Positions 14,235 to 24,261 of a stretch of 64,000 bases of DNA are shown piece by piece. The notes under the pieces were generated by a model, which was given only the letters and a program-made list of their open reading frames with translations, was not told the DNA's origin and ran no database searches. Positions within the stretch are counted from its first letter, which is position 1, and every line of letters starts with the position of its first letter. The translations under genes were made by a program, and so were the position numbers. Source of the DNA: Staphylococcus sp. M0911. Lineage in GTDB: Bacteria > Bacillota > Bacilli > Staphylococcales > Staphylococcaceae. The stretch lies in contig NZ_CP022881.1 in assembly GCF_003491325.1 (NCBI RefSeq), positions 930,001-994,000 on the forward strand, in the 5' to 3' direction.

Positions 14235-15596
14235 GTGGAAACATTAAAGAAAAATGATGTACTAACAGGACAAGTCGTAGACTTAACACATGAAGGCCAT
14301 GCTGTTGTGAAAATTGATAGATATCCAATATTTATCCCAAATGCGTTAATAGATGAGACGATTGAATATAAAGTTATTAAAGTAAAAAAGAACTTTGCGA
14401 TTGGAAAATTAATAAAAGTGATTACTGAAAGTGATGAACGAGTGGAGCCGCCATGCATATATTATTATAAATGTGGTGGATGCCAACTACAGCATATGTC
14501 TTATCAAGCACAACTCAATATGAAAAAAGAACAGGTGGTTAATTTATTTCATAGAAAATCCAATTTTACCAATACAGTAATTAAAGATACTGTTGGCATG
14601 GAAGAGCCATGGAGATATAGAAATAAATCACAAATTCCCGTTGGTTTAAGTAAGGATCAGTTACCAATCATGGGATTTTATCGTCAACGAAGCCACGACA
14701 TCATAGATATGGATAGTTGTTTAATTCAAGATCAACAACATCAACAAGTGATGAACGATGTTAAACAACTTATATCAGATTTAAATATAAGCGTTTATAA
14801 TGAAAAAACTAAAAAAGGACTACTTCGTCATTTAGTAGTGAGAACAGGTCACTATACGAATCAATTAATGATTATACTTGTGACGAATGGAAAGGCATTC
14901 AAACAAGCTCAAGTTATGGTTGATGCACTAGTTCGAAAATATCCTAATGTCACTAGTATTAAACAAAATATTAATGATGCACATTCAAATGTGATTATGG
15001 GTCATCAATCTATCACGCTTTATGGTGAAGAAGAAATCAAAGATCAACTAAATGAAGTCACCTTCAATATTAGCGATCAATCATTCTATCAAATCAATTC
15101 ACATCAAACAGAAAAATTATATCAACAAGCATTAGATTATGCTCAATTAACAGGCAATGAAATTGTTCTTGATACATATTGTGGTATCGGTACAATAGGT
15201 TTGTATATGGCTGAAAATGCGAAACACGTTTATGGTGTCGAAGTAGTTTCTTCTGCGATTAAAGACGCAAAACAAAATGCGACTATAAACCAATTCGAAA
15301 ATACGACTTTTGTCTGTGGGAAAGCTGAAGAAGTTATTCTAGAATGGAAATCAGAAGGAATAAGACCAGATGTTGTCATGGTCGATCCGCCAAGAAAGGG
15401 TTGCGATGAAACGTTCTTAGAAACAATATTAGAACTTAATCCAAAACGTATTGTATATATATCATGTAATCCGTCTACACAACAACGTGACGCACATATA
15501 CTTAGTCGTCAATATGAATTAAAAGAAATTACGCCTGTTGATATGTTCCCGCAAACAACGCATATCGAAACTGTGGCATTATTTGAAAGAAAATAA
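14235..15596 (+). CDS. rlmCD: 23S rRNA (uracil-5-)-methyltransferase
   Basis: RumA/RlmCD-type enzyme forming 5-methyluridine in 23S rRNA; in Bacillus the single homologue modifies both U747 and U1939. The 453-residue protein has an N-terminal TRAM domain, four cysteines placed to bind an iron-sulfur cluster (C74, C80, C83, C162), the SAM site DTYCGIGTIGLY and the catalytic YISCNPST motif near the C terminus. It starts with GTG at 14235 behind a GGGGGA ribosome site (14223-14228). Whether one enzyme methylates both sites here is assumed from Bacillus. Confidence 0.9.
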   Translation: METLKKNDVLTGQVVDLTHEGHAVVKIDRYPIFIPNALIDETIEYKVIKVKKNFAIGKLIKVITESDERVEPPCIYYYKCGGCQLQHMSYQAQLNMKKEQVVNLFHRKSNFTNTVIKDTVGMEEPWRYRNKSQIPVGLSKDQLPIMGFYRQRSHDIIDMDSCLIQDQQHQQVMNDVKQLISDLNISVYNEKTKKGLLRHLVVRTGHYTNQLMIILVTNGKAFKQAQVMVDALVRKYPNVTSIKQNINDAHSNVIMGHQSITLYGEEEIKDQLNEVTFNISDQSFYQINSHQTEKLYQQALDYAQLTGNEIVLDTYCGIGTIGLYMAENAKHVYGVEVVSSAIKDAKQNATINQFENTTFVCGKAEEVILEWKSEGIRPDVVMVDPPRKGCDETFLETILELNPKRIVYISCNPSTQQRDAHILSRQYELKEITPVDMFPQTTHIETVALFERK

Positions 15597-15687
15597 TGTC
15601 ATTTGATGAGAAATTTGAAGAAGTTGATTGCTAAAACAAGACGATTATTAAAATTATATTACAAGCAACTTACTTTCTTGAAAATGC

Positions 15688-15721
15688 CTTTAGTATCAAT
15701 CATAAACAATGTATACTAAAG
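15688..15721. promoter_or_regulatory. Perfect inverted repeat upstream of DUF3267 gene
   Basis: CTTTAGTAT (15688-15696) and ATACTAAAG (15713-15721) are exact 9-base complements separated by 16 bases, about 30 bases before the gene start. It may be an operator or a leader hairpin; no T-run follows. Confidence 0.4.
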
Positions 15722-15751
15722 TTGATTTTAGAGATAAATGGAGGGTTGGTT

Positions 15752-16294
15752 GTGCATAAAATTAATTTGTTTCCTCATAAAATTAATATTCGTCGCTTTG
15801 TATTAATGCAGATTGTTTTAATTATGTTTGTCATATTATTTACATATAAATGGGCTTACACGGTGACACATATTATCGAACAAAATATTATATTGAACTT
15901 AGTTTATGGTTTCGCTGGATTTTTAGTTTTATTAATTCTCCATGAGATGATACATCGAGTATTATTTATATTATTTTCTAAAGGTGAAAAGCCTAAAATG
16001 AAATATAAAAAGGGAACAATGTTACTACAATTTACTGAAACTTGCTTTAACAGATGGCAATTTAGCACAATCATGTTAGCGCCTCTTGTGTTAATAAGTT
16101 CGCTTTTACTTGTACTAATCAAAACTTTTGCATATTCATCGTTGATATTTATGTTTAGTATTCATATTGGTTATTGTGTGCTTGATATTTTATTAGTGTC
16201 TTTAGCACTTGCTAGTAATTTTAAATATATTCAAAAATATGATGAAGGATTATATTTATATCAACAAAAGCCAAGTCAAATGAATCATGAATAA
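15752..16294 (+). CDS. DUF3267 domain membrane protein (putative zincin)
   Basis: A 180-residue membrane protein with about four hydrophobic segments. The first two flank the HExxH-like motif HEMIH near residues 67-71, the hallmark of DUF3267, a family proposed to be membrane zinc metallopeptidases. The frame is open from a TTG at 15722, but GGAGGG at 15740-15745 supports GTG 15752. It is a single gene between rlmCD and dinB with its own terminator. Protease activity is inferred from the motif only; substrate unknown. Confidence 0.75.
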   Translation: MHKINLFPHKINIRRFVLMQIVLIMFVILFTYKWAYTVTHIIEQNIILNLVYGFAGFLVLLILHEMIHRVLFILFSKGEKPKMKYKKGTMLLQFTETCFNRWQFSTIMLAPLVLISSLLLVLIKTFAYSSLIFMFSIHIGYCVLDILLVSLALASNFKYIQKYDEGLYLYQQKPSQMNHE

Positions 16295-16304
16295 TAGTTC
16301 AACA

Positions 16305-16345
16305 AATAAGTCATCTTTCTTAAAAGTGGAGATGGCTTATTTTAA
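16305..16345 (+). terminator. Terminator after DUF3267 gene
   Basis: AATAAGTCATCT (16305-16316) pairs with AGATGGCTTATT (16330-16341) with one G-U pair; a short T-run follows. Confidence 0.7.
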
Positions 16346-16438
16346 TGCCTTAATTTAAGAGCATGAAATTCGTGAATATTTGTCATACATTTTATAATAA
16401 AAGTATGATTAAACTAAAAATGAAAGTGTGGTGAAATA

Positions 16439-17509
16439 ATGGAAGAAAGAAGAATTATTCACATTGACATGGATTACTTTTTTGCGCAAGTGGAAATGAG
16501 AGATAATCCGAAACTAAAAGGAAAGCCGGTTATTGTTGGAGGAAAGGCAAGTAACAGGGGTGTCGTATCAACGGCATCATATGAAGCTAGAAAGTATGGT
16601 GTGCATTCAGCCATGCCTATGTCGCAAGCACATAAATTATGTCCTAATGGTTATTACGTAACGAGCCGATTTGATGCTTATAGAGAAGCTTCTCAAAAAA
16701 TTATGGATATATTTCGGAGTTATACTGAAATTGTAGAACCTTTATCTTTAGACGAAGCTTATTTAGATATTACACATTTAGTGAGACCTGATTTACCAGC
16801 TTCTAAAATAGCCAATTTTATTCGAAGAGATATATTAGAACAAACTGAATTAACAGCCTCTGCAGGAGTGTCTTATAATAAATTTTTAGCCAAATTAGCG
16901 AGCGGTATGAATAAACCTAATGGCCTTACAGTAATAGATTATAATAATGTGCATGACATTTTAATGGGTTTGGATATTGGTGAATTTCCAGGTGTTGGAA
17001 AAGCATCTGAGAAAGTCATGCATGATAATCAAATTTTTAACGGTCAAGATTTATATAATAAGGATGAATTTGAGTTAATACGTTTGTTTGGAAAAAGGGG
17101 TAGGGGTTTATACAATAAAGCAAGAGGTATCGATCATAATGAGGTAAAATCGACCCGTATACGTAAATCTGTAGGAACAGAACGTACTTTTGCGACAGAT
17201 GTAAATGATGATGACGAGATATTAAGAAAGGTTTGGGAATTATCTGGAAAAACGGCTGAAAGATTAAATAAATTACAAAAATCAGGTAAAACGGTTACTG
17301 TTAAAATTAAGACGTATCAATTTGAGACGTTATCAAAGCAAACCAGTTTAAGAGATCCAGTTAATTCAGAAACAGATATTTATAATATTGCCTACTCACT
17401 TTATACTGATTTGAAAGATCCTGAAGTGCCTATACGATTAATAGGTGTTACAGTAGGTAACCTAGAACAATCAGCATACCGTAATATGACTATATATGAC
17501 TTTATATAA
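16439..17509 (+). CDS. dinB: DNA polymerase IV (Y family)
   Basis: Error-prone translesion polymerase. The 356-residue protein has the Y-family catalytic carboxylates D10 ([12 protein letters not shown]) and D105/E106 (SLDEAYLD), the thumb helix-hairpin-helix ([11 protein letters not shown]) and a C-terminal little-finger domain. The start ATG 16439 follows GTGGTGAA. It is monocistronic, convergent with an exonuclease gene. I saw no obvious LexA box upstream. Confidence 0.94.
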   Translation: MEERRIIHIDMDYFFAQVEMRDNPKLKGKPVIVGGKASNRGVVSTASYEARKYGVHSAMPMSQAHKLCPNGYYVTSRFDAYREASQKIMDIFRSYTEIVEPLSLDEAYLDITHLVRPDLPASKIANFIRRDILEQTELTASAGVSYNKFLAKLASGMNKPNGLTVIDYNNVHDILMGLDIGEFPGVGKASEKVMHDNQIFNGQDLYNKDEFELIRLFGKRGRGLYNKARGIDHNEVKSTRIRKSVGTERTFATDVNDDDEILRKVWELSGKTAERLNKLQKSGKTVTVKIKTYQFETLSKQTSLRDPVNSETDIYNIAYSLYTDLKDPEVPIRLIGVTVGNLEQSAYRNMTIYDFI

Positions 17510-17511
17510 CG

Positions 17512-17550
17512 GGCTAGTAATGTATGATATTTAATACATTATTAGCCTTT
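17512..17550. terminator. Bidirectional terminator dinB / exonuclease
   Basis: GGCTAGTAATGTA (17512-17524) pairs with TACATTATTAGCC (17535-17547); it overlaps the stop codon of the minus-strand exonuclease gene. Confidence 0.75.
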
Positions 17551-18096
17551 ATCTTTTAAATCTTTGCCATAGATATTTAACATGCTATGTAAATCATCAT
17601 AATGTTTTAATAATCTATATGTGATCATTGCACAAGCTTTCGCATCATTTAGTGCGTCATGATGCCCATGAAAATCAAGTTGATAAAAGTCCATCATATG
17701 CTTTAAGCCATAGCGATGTGATTGAACTGTTCGCTTAGCCAATTGATATGAACAAAAATATGTTAGATGAGGAGTTTCAAGTCCAATGTCCTGAATACTT
17801 TGATGGAGTACATTCATATCAAATGCAGCATTATGTGCAACGACTGGAAGTTGATCGATAAACTGCATCATATAGGGAAATACATATGAAAAATTTGGAG
17901 AAGATGCCACATCTTCTGGGTATATACCATGCACATTAATATTTTGTTCAGAGAAATAATCATTCGGATTGACCAAAGTATGAAAGGTTTCTGTAATTTG
18001 GTTATCTATTACTTTAACCATACCTACTGAACAAATGCTAGTACGTTTACCGTTAGCAGTTTCAAAGTCTAGTGCAACAAATGCATTCTCACTCAT
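17542..18096 (-). CDS. DEDDh-type 3'-5' exonuclease (DnaQ-like)
   Basis: A 184-residue exonuclease of the DnaQ/polymerase III epsilon fold. Exo I is FVALDFETANG near the N terminus; Exo II includes VAHNAAFDMNVL; Exo III is HDALNDAKACA, giving the DEDDh set. The frame extends to 18117, but AAAGGAGT at 18103-18110 supports ATG 18096. There is no polymerase, GIY-YIG or BRCT domain, so it is a stand-alone nuclease; its DNA or RNA substrate cannot be told from sequence. Confidence 0.85.
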   Translation of the reverse strand: MSENAFVALDFETANGKRTSICSVGMVKVIDNQITETFHTLVNPNDYFSEQNINVHGIYPEDVASSPNFSYVFPYMMQFIDQLPVVAHNAAFDMNVLHQSIQDIGLETPHLTYFCSYQLAKRTVQSHRYGLKHMMDFYQLDFHGHHDALNDAKACAMITYRLLKHYDDLHSMLNIYGKDLKDKG

Positions 18097-18235
18097 TGTG
18101 CCACTCCTTTCTATCAATAATCATAAAATATATTTTAATATATCAAAGCTATAATGGATAGTAAAAGGGAAAGACTTAACATTTATAAAACATTCATTTT
18201 AAGGCGCGTATATGTGGAAGTCATTGTTGAAATTC

Positions 18236-18277
18236 AATAAAAAAACTGTCAATCAACTTTAAGCGTTAATTGACAGC
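18236..18277 (-). terminator. Terminator after ftnA
   Basis: CTGTCAAT (18246-18253) and ATTGACAG (18269-18276) pair; the A-run before it reads as a T-run on the minus strand, as expected for ftnA. Confidence 0.75.
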
Positions 18278-18319
18278 TCTTCTATAAATGATAAATGACT
18301 TATCTAATTATATATTGAA

Positions 18320-18820
18320 TTATTCTTCGTCAAATGTACGAGTAGCTAATTCTTTTTCATATAAATATAGCGTATTGCAGTCATCACCAATACGGTTTAG
18401 GTAATCGATATGAGTTTCGAACATTGATTCTTCCTCAACTTGTTCATCTAAGAACCAATTTAAGAAAGAGATTGTTGCGTAATCTTTATCTTTATGTGCG
18501 ATTTCTGATAGATTGTAGAAACGTTTTGTTACATCTTGTTCTTGAGCTAGACCGTCTTTGAATGTTTCTAAAATAGAATTAAAGTCTACTTTTGGTGCTG
18601 GTAATGCTGTGAATTTCGCATGGCCACCACGGTCATTAATATAATCATAGATTTTTTTACCATGGAATCTTTCTTCTTTAGCTTGTTGAATGTAGAAGTT
18701 TGCAAATCCTTCGTATGATTGAGAATCGCAATAAGATGCCATTGCCATATATGCGTGAGCAGCAAAATACTCGTGATTCATTTGTTCATTTAATGCTTCT
18801 AATAATTCTTTATTTAACAT
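18320..18820 (-). CDS. ftnA: Ferritin
   Basis: Iron-storage ferritin of the H type, oxidising Fe(II) and storing it as a mineral in a 24-mer. The 166-residue sequence keeps the ferroxidase-centre motifs [10 protein letters not shown] and QAKEERFHG in the first half and FLDEQVEEE in the second. A GTG at 18829 sits in the ribosome site (GAGGTG, 18828-18833), so ATG 18820 is chosen; length then equals S. aureus FtnA. A PerR-type operator lies beside its promoter, and ferritin is a known PerR target in S. aureus. Confidence 0.95.
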   Translation of the reverse strand: MLNKELLEALNEQMNHEYFAAHAYMAMASYCDSQSYEGFANFYIQQAKEERFHGKKIYDYINDRGGHAKFTALPAPKVDFNSILETFKDGLAQEQDVTKRFYNLSEIAHKDKDYATISFLNWFLDEQVEEESMFETHIDYLNRIGDDCNTLYLYEKELATRTFDEE

Positions 18821-18872
18821 AGTATTCACCTCATATGAAAATTTTCATTTTCTTTCTCTGTTGACTAAAATG

Positions 18873-18901
18873 AGTATAACAAACTTATTCTCATTCGTAA
18901 A
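18873..18901 (-). promoter_or_regulatory. ftnA promoter
   Basis: On the minus strand TTTACG (18896-18901) and TATACT (18873-18878) are separated by exactly 17 bases, about 50 bases upstream of ftnA. Confidence 0.65.
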
Positions 18902-18916
18902 TAATAATTATTATAA
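18902..18916. promoter_or_regulatory. PerR-type operator (ftnA)
   Basis: TAATAATTATTATAA agrees with the PerR box TTATAATNATTATAA at 13 of the 14 defined positions. It directly abuts the -35 box of ftnA and lies about 100 bases upstream of murT. PerR control of ferritin is established in S. aureus; control here is inferred. Confidence 0.75.
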
Positions 18917-18972
18917 TCTGGAGTGCATTTTTATCTTTTTAATTGAGAATCTTTTTAGTTATACCCTCTGCA

Positions 18973-18981
18973 TGTTATAAT
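18973..18981 (+). promoter_or_regulatory. Candidate extended -10 promoter of murT-gatD
   Basis: TGTTATAAT includes a perfect TATAAT at 18976-18981 with an upstream TG; the -35 region is only T-rich. It is 32 bases upstream of murT. Confidence 0.5.
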
Positions 18982-19013
18982 TATGCGAGTGAATAGTAAT
19001 AGGGAGGAAACAA

Positions 19014-20327
19014 ATGAGACAATGGACTGCAACCCATTTAGCGAAGTTAGCGCGCAAGGCCAGTAGAGCCGTGGGTAAAAATGGAACTGACTTACCAGGT
19101 CAAATCGCACGTAGAGTGGATCAAAATATATTAAGAAAATTATCAGAACAAGTTGATGATATTGTCTTCATAAGTGGTACAAACGGTAAAACAACAACAT
19201 CTAACTTAATTGGACATACATTAAAGGCCAACCAAATTGATATTATTCATAACAATGAAGGTGCCAATATGGCAGCAGGTATTACGTCTGCCTTTATTAT
19301 GCAAACAACAAAGCAAACTAAAATTGCAATTATTGAAATAGACGAAGGCTCTATACCGAGAGTACTTAAAGAAGTAACACCTTCTATGATGGTATTTACA
19401 AACTTCTTCAGAGATCAGATGGACCGTTTTGGTGAAATAGACATCATGGTCAATAATATCGCTAAATCAATTAGTGATAAAGGTATCAAATTATTATTAA
19501 ATGCGGATGATCCATTCGTTAGCCGACTTAAGATTGCAAGTGAGACTCGAGTTTATTATGGTATGAAAGCACATGCTCATGAATTTGAACAAAGTACAAT
19601 GAATGAAAGTAGATATTGTCCTAACTGTGGCCGTTTACTTAAATATGATTACATACATTATAATCAAATTGGTCATTATCATTGTGAATGCGGCTTTAAA
19701 CGTGAACAACCTAAATATGAAGTATCTTCTTTCGAAACATCACCATTCCTTAAATTAAATATAGGAGAGGCAACGTTTAATATGAAGATTGCTGGTGATT
19801 TTAATGCATATAATGCACTTGCAGCATATACTGTGTTAAGAGAATTAGGATTAAATGATACATCTATTCAAAAAGGATTTGAAACATATACATCTGACAA
19901 TGGTCGTATGCAGTATTTTTCATTAAATCAAAAAGAAGCGATGATTAACTTAGCTAAAAATCCAGCTGGAATGAATGCAAGTTTATCAGTCGGCGAACAA
20001 TTAAAAGGACGTAAAGTATATGTTATCAGTTTAAATGATAATGCTGCGGATGGTAGAGATACGTCATGGATTTATGATGCGGACTTTGAAAAACTAAGTA
20101 ATCAAGATATTGAAACGATTATCGTTACAGGTAATCGTGCTGAAGAATTACAATTAAGATTAAAATTAGCTGAAGTGGATGTACCTGTTATCCTTGAAAG
20201 GGATATATATAAAGCAACTGCTAAAACAATGGACTTTACAGGATTTACAGTAGCGATTCCTAACTATACTTCATTATCACCAATGCTAGAACAATTGAAT
20301 CGTTCTTTTGAAGGAGGACAATCATAA
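19014..20327 (+). CDS. murT: Lipid II isoglutaminyl synthase, subunit MurT
   Basis: With GatD, MurT amidates the D-glutamate of the lipid II stem peptide, needed for efficient cross-linking and beta-lactam resistance. The 437-residue protein has a Mur-ligase ATP site (GTNGKTT, 55-61), a four-cysteine zinc ribbon (C202, C205, C224, C226) typical of MurT, and D349, the residue equivalent to the one proposed to complete the GatD catalytic triad. A GGGAGG ribosome site precedes ATG 19014. The stop overlaps the gatD start (TAATG), so the subunits are coupled. Confidence 0.95.
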   Translation: MRQWTATHLAKLARKASRAVGKNGTDLPGQIARRVDQNILRKLSEQVDDIVFISGTNGKTTTSNLIGHTLKANQIDIIHNNEGANMAAGITSAFIMQTTKQTKIAIIEIDEGSIPRVLKEVTPSMMVFTNFFRDQMDRFGEIDIMVNNIAKSISDKGIKLLLNADDPFVSRLKIASETRVYYGMKAHAHEFEQSTMNESRYCPNCGRLLKYDYIHYNQIGHYHCECGFKREQPKYEVSSFETSPFLKLNIGEATFNMKIAGDFNAYNALAAYTVLRELGLNDTSIQKGFETYTSDNGRMQYFSLNQKEAMINLAKNPAGMNASLSVGEQLKGRKVYVISLNDNAADGRDTSWIYDADFEKLSNQDIETIIVTGNRAEELQLRLKLAEVDVPVILERDIYKATAKTMDFTGFTVAIPNYTSLSPMLEQLNRSFEGGQS

Positions 20328-21052
20328 TGAATCACGAATTAACGATTTATCATTTTATGTCCGATAAATTAAATTTATATAGCGATATTGGCAATATTAT
20401 TGCATTAAAAATAAGAGCCAAAAAAAGAAATATTAAAGTGAATGTTGTAGAAATTAATGAAACAGAGGGTGTAACCTTTGATGATTGTGACATCTTCTTT
20501 ATTGGCGGGGGAAGTGACCGTGAACAATCACTAGCTACAAAACAATTGAGTAAAATTAAAACCCCATTAAAAGAAGCAATTGAGGATGGTATGCCTGGAT
20601 TAACTATATGTGGTGGATATCAATTTCTAGGAACTAAATATATTACACCAGATGGTACAGAGTTAGAAGGTTTAGGTATTTTAGATTTTTATACTGAATC
20701 TAGAGAAGACCGATTAACAGGTGATATCATTATCGAAAGTGATACATTTGGAACTATTGTTGGCTTTGAAAATCACGGGGGAAGAACTTATCATCAATTT
20801 GGTACTTTAGGTCGAGTGACACATGGTTATGGTAATAATGATACGGATCGTAAAGAGGGTATCCATTATAAGAATTTACTAGGAACTTATTTACATGGTC
20901 CAATTTTACCTAAAAACCATGAAGTAACTGATTATTTATTAGAGAAAGCTTGTGAAAGAAAAGGTATTCCGTTTGAACCCAAAGAATTAGATAATACTGA
21001 AGAAGAAGCAGCCAAACAAGTTTTAATAGATCGTGCAAATAAAAGTAAATAA
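20327..21052 (+). CDS. gatD: Lipid II isoglutaminyl synthase, glutaminase subunit GatD
   Basis: CobB/CobQ-like class I glutamine amidotransferase giving ammonia to MurT. The catalytic pair is visible as C95 in [10 protein letters not shown] and H190 in TYLHGP, one residue later than C94/H189 of S. aureus because of one extra N-terminal residue. It has 241 residues, the expected size. AAGGAGGA at 20311-20318 lies inside murT. The operon ends with a terminator shared with the convergent downstream gene. Confidence 0.95.
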   Translation: MNHELTIYHFMSDKLNLYSDIGNIIALKIRAKKRNIKVNVVEINETEGVTFDDCDIFFIGGGSDREQSLATKQLSKIKTPLKEAIEDGMPGLTICGGYQFLGTKYITPDGTELEGLGILDFYTESREDRLTGDIIIESDTFGTIVGFENHGGRTYHQFGTLGRVTHGYGNNDTDRKEGIHYKNLLGTYLHGPILPKNHEVTDYLLEKACERKGIPFEPKELDNTEEEAAKQVLIDRANKSK

Positions 21053-21060
21053 CATAAAAG

Positions 21061-21101
21061 AAGAGGTTGTGACTTTTGTAACGAGTCGCAACCTCTTTCT
21101 A
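21061..21101. terminator. Bidirectional terminator gatD / FUSC-like gene
   Basis: AAGAGGTTGTGACT (21061-21074) pairs with AGTCGCAACCTCTT (21084-21097) with one G-U pair; T-rich after and A-rich before. Confidence 0.88.
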
Positions 21102-21106
21102 TTTTA

Positions 21107-22096
21107 TTATGCATAACGATGGTCTAATATTTTATAGATTAACAATATTTCGTATATAAGATGACTTTTAATTTGATTTTGGTCAAATTCTTCTAGTTGT
21201 TTAACTGAAGATTTTAGTGTTGAAGCGGATTGTCGCTCACGTCTAAATGTACCATCACATAGGATTTGGCTAATACTTGTACTGATTTTTAGAATTGCCA
21301 TTTTTTCTTCAGGTGTAAAGAATACGTGTGCATCTTTAGGTAAATATATAATGTTTGCTAAATGGGTCATCAGTAATCGATTAGTATAAGCTCTATTAGT
21401 TAATTTATTTAATTTTTTCCAATCGTCTGCCTTGTTCTGATGATAAGTAAGTTCATCACGTTGATAGCCAGTTAGCATATCAATTTTTTGGTTTAAATTA
21501 CTGATTCGGATAATCTTTTTATTACTTTTATCCGATTGAAAGCGACCAAGCAACAATTCATGACACCGTTGATTAAATAGTGCGTACATTTTTTCTTCAG
21601 AATCGTAAAGATGATCTTCTAACTGATTATAATATTTAGGTGGTAAAATCATAAAATTGACTAGACCTGCTGTCACTAAACCAATTAAGGCGGTTAGTAA
21701 ACGTGAAAAGAAATTAAATACATACGCTTCATGTATACCTGGTATCATTGCAACTGACGTTAATACAGCGACCGTTGTACCTACCTGTAAATTCAGTTTA
21801 GTACAGGCTAAAATTGTCAATGTTGCACTTAATGCATAAGCAAATGGTGACTGATCCCCAAATATAAAAGTAAATACAACTGCAAATAATGCGCCAATAA
21901 CTGTAGCAGGTAAACGGCGATACCCTTTTTTAATTGAGGCCTTAGCAGTAGGTTCAATTGTTACAATTGCAGTTAATATGGCAAATATTGGTGTAAGATT
22001 TAATAACATACAAAAGACAGTCGTAAAAAATGTAGCTAAACCTGTCTTGATAGTGCGAGCACCAATAAGATTTTTATACCATTTTTCATTCAACAT
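21107..22096 (-). CDS. Aromatic acid exporter family (FUSC/DUF939-like) membrane protein
   Basis: A 329-residue protein with an N-terminal membrane half of about five helices ([12 protein letters not shown] onward) and a hydrophilic, helical C-terminal half. This layout, with motifs such as ATVIGALFA, fits the ArAE_1/FUSC-like family, named after aromatic carboxylic acid efflux. The start has GGGGG upstream. A second protein of the same layout is encoded at 42417-43511. The transported substrate in staphylococci is not known; the family name should not be read as function. Confidence 0.75.
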   Translation of the reverse strand: MLNEKWYKNLIGARTIKTGLATFFTTVFCMLLNLTPIFAILTAIVTIEPTAKASIKKGYRRLPATVIGALFAVVFTFIFGDQSPFAYALSATLTILACTKLNLQVGTTVAVLTSVAMIPGIHEAYVFNFFSRLLTALIGLVTAGLVNFMILPPKYYNQLEDHLYDSEEKMYALFNQRCHELLLGRFQSDKSNKKIIRISNLNQKIDMLTGYQRDELTYHQNKADDWKKLNKLTNRAYTNRLLMTHLANIIYLPKDAHVFFTPEEKMAILKISTSISQILCDGTFRRERQSASTLKSSVKQLEEFDQNQIKSHLIYEILLIYKILDHRYA

Positions 22097-22213
22097 GTTG
22101 TCCCCCTTGAAAAGGGAATTTTTAAAACGATTTACGGTTTTACAAATTCTCTTTCTTAATCAAACAAAATAAAGTCATTTCAATGCATTCATGTTTAGTA
22201 TATCAAAAAATTT

Positions 22214-22223
22214 TTGCTATAAT
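22214..22223 (+). promoter_or_regulatory. map promoter, extended -10
   Basis: TGCTATAAT carries a perfect TATAAT at 22218-22223 with an extended TG; the -35 (TTTAGT-like) is weak. It is 36 bases upstream of map. Confidence 0.5.
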
Positions 22224-22238
22224 AAGATAGAATAATAA

Positions 22239-23015
<777 letters not shown>

Positions 23016-23087
23016 AGTATTATCATCCTTTAGATCGTATAGTCATTCATTTTACATAGACTAGGACTAAAGGACTAACAAGATATG

Positions 23088-23124
23088 GTTCCGGAGCCTA
23101 TTACTGATGGTTTCGGAATTGTTT
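23088..23124 (+). terminator. Hairpin after map, overlapping the vra promoter region
   Basis: TTCCGGAGCC pairs with GGTTTCGGAA (two G-U pairs) and is followed by TTGTTTTA. It can act as the map terminator, but a TATAAT lies immediately downstream, so hairpin and promoter overlap. Confidence 0.6.
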
Positions 23125-23130
23125 TATAAT
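23101..23130 (+). promoter_or_regulatory. Candidate vraUTSR promoter
   Basis: TATAAT at 23125-23130 with a weak TTACTG at 23101-23106 (spacer 18). Upstream, a directly repeated GGACTAA (about 23065-23079) may be an activator site; VraR autoregulates this operon in S. aureus. Confidence 0.5.
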
Positions 23131-23158
23131 AGAACCTAATCAAGGGTGAGGTGGTTCT

Positions 23159-23545
23159 ATGAATTACATGGAGATTTACTTAAATAAAATATTTAAAACA
23201 TCATTACAATACAACATTGATGATTATAAAATGAAATTAGACAAAAAATTGAAAAGTATTGAAGATTATATCGCTTATTTAAATGAAAAGCGAATGCAAC
23301 TTAAAAAGCTAATTGACAGTCTTTCATTAGCATTAGAGAATAAATATATAGATATAGCAGATTTATATAATATTAGATGTGCAGAAGAAGTACATGATAA
23401 TGAAATTGCATCATTAAGAAATCATTTAAATCAAATTGAAGCGTATTGTGCTCAAATTGAAGCTAAAATAAGTGAACAAGCAAAAGAGAAAATGACTATC
23501 GAAAAAGAATGTCATTTAATTCAATATATGAGTGCTGTGGCATAG
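23159..23545 (+). CDS. vraU: VraU, first gene of the vra cell-wall-stress operon
   Basis: A 128-residue, mostly helical and charged protein rich in heptad-like Leu/Ile (LDKKLKSIEDYIAYL), probably coiled coil, with no signal peptide. By position it is the conserved first gene (Orf1/VraU) of the vraUTSR operon; its biochemical role is unknown. GAGGTGG at 23148-23154 precedes ATG 23159. Fifteen bases separate its end from vraT. Confidence 0.85.
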   Translation: MNYMEIYLNKIFKTSLQYNIDDYKMKLDKKLKSIEDYIAYLNEKRMQLKKLIDSLSLALENKYIDIADLYNIRCAEEVHDNEIASLRNHLNQIEAYCAQIEAKISEQAKEKMTIEKECHLIQYMSAVA

Positions 23546-23559
23546 AAAGGTGGCGAATC

Positions 23560-24261
23560 ATGACACATAAATATATATCAACAGAATTGTTGATAGTTTT
23601 TACAGCATTAATGATTATTGCTAATTTTTATTATATATTCTTTGAAAAAATAGGCTTTTTACTCGTTTTACTTTTAGGGTGTGTATTAGTCTATGTAGGA
23701 TATATTTATTTTCATAAAGTACGAGGGTTGTTATCCTTTTGGATTGGTACTTTGTTAATTGCATTCACCTTACTTTCTAATAAATATACAATTATCATTT
23801 TGTTTATATTTTTATTAATATTAATTGTAAGGTACTTAATTTATAAATTTAAACCATTAAAAGTAACAGCAACTGAAGAAGAAGTTACTTCGCCAGCATT
23901 TATTAAGCAGAAATGGTTTGGTGAACAACGTACACCAGTATATGTATATAAGTGGGAAGATGTTCAAATCCAACATGGAATCGGGGATATTCATATTGAT
24001 TTAACTAAAGCTGCAAATATTAAAGATAACAACACAATTGTTGTTAGACATATATTAGGTAAAGTACAAGTGATTGTGCCATTAAATTATAATATTAATA
24101 TCCATGCGACGGCATTTTATGGTTCCGCATATATTAATGAAAAATCATACAAGATAGAGAATAATAATATTCATGTTGAAGAAAAGACAAAAGAAGAAAA
24201 TTATACAGTTAATGTCTATGTATCAACATTTATTGGCGACGTAGAGGTGATATATAGATGA
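23560..24261 (+). CDS. vraT: VraT (YvqF/LiaF-like) membrane sensor of cell-wall stress
   Basis: LiaF-like membrane protein needed with VraS for the response to cell-wall antibiotics. The 233-residue protein has four predicted N-terminal helices (residues about 5-95) and a beta-rich soluble C-terminal domain (LiaF-type DUF2154 region) ending in [12 protein letters not shown]. The frame is open from 23509 inside vraU, but AAAGGTGG at 23547-23554 sets ATG 23560; 233 residues equals S. aureus VraT. It overlaps vraS by four bases (ATGA). Confidence 0.93.
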   Translation: MTHKYISTELLIVFTALMIIANFYYIFFEKIGFLLVLLLGCVLVYVGYIYFHKVRGLLSFWIGTLLIAFTLLSNKYTIIILFIFLLILIVRYLIYKFKPLKVTATEEEVTSPAFIKQKWFGEQRTPVYVYKWEDVQIQHGIGDIHIDLTKAANIKDNNTIVVRHILGKVQVIVPLNYNINIHATAFYGSAYINEKSYKIENNNIHVEEKTKEENYTVNVYVSTFIGDVEVIYR

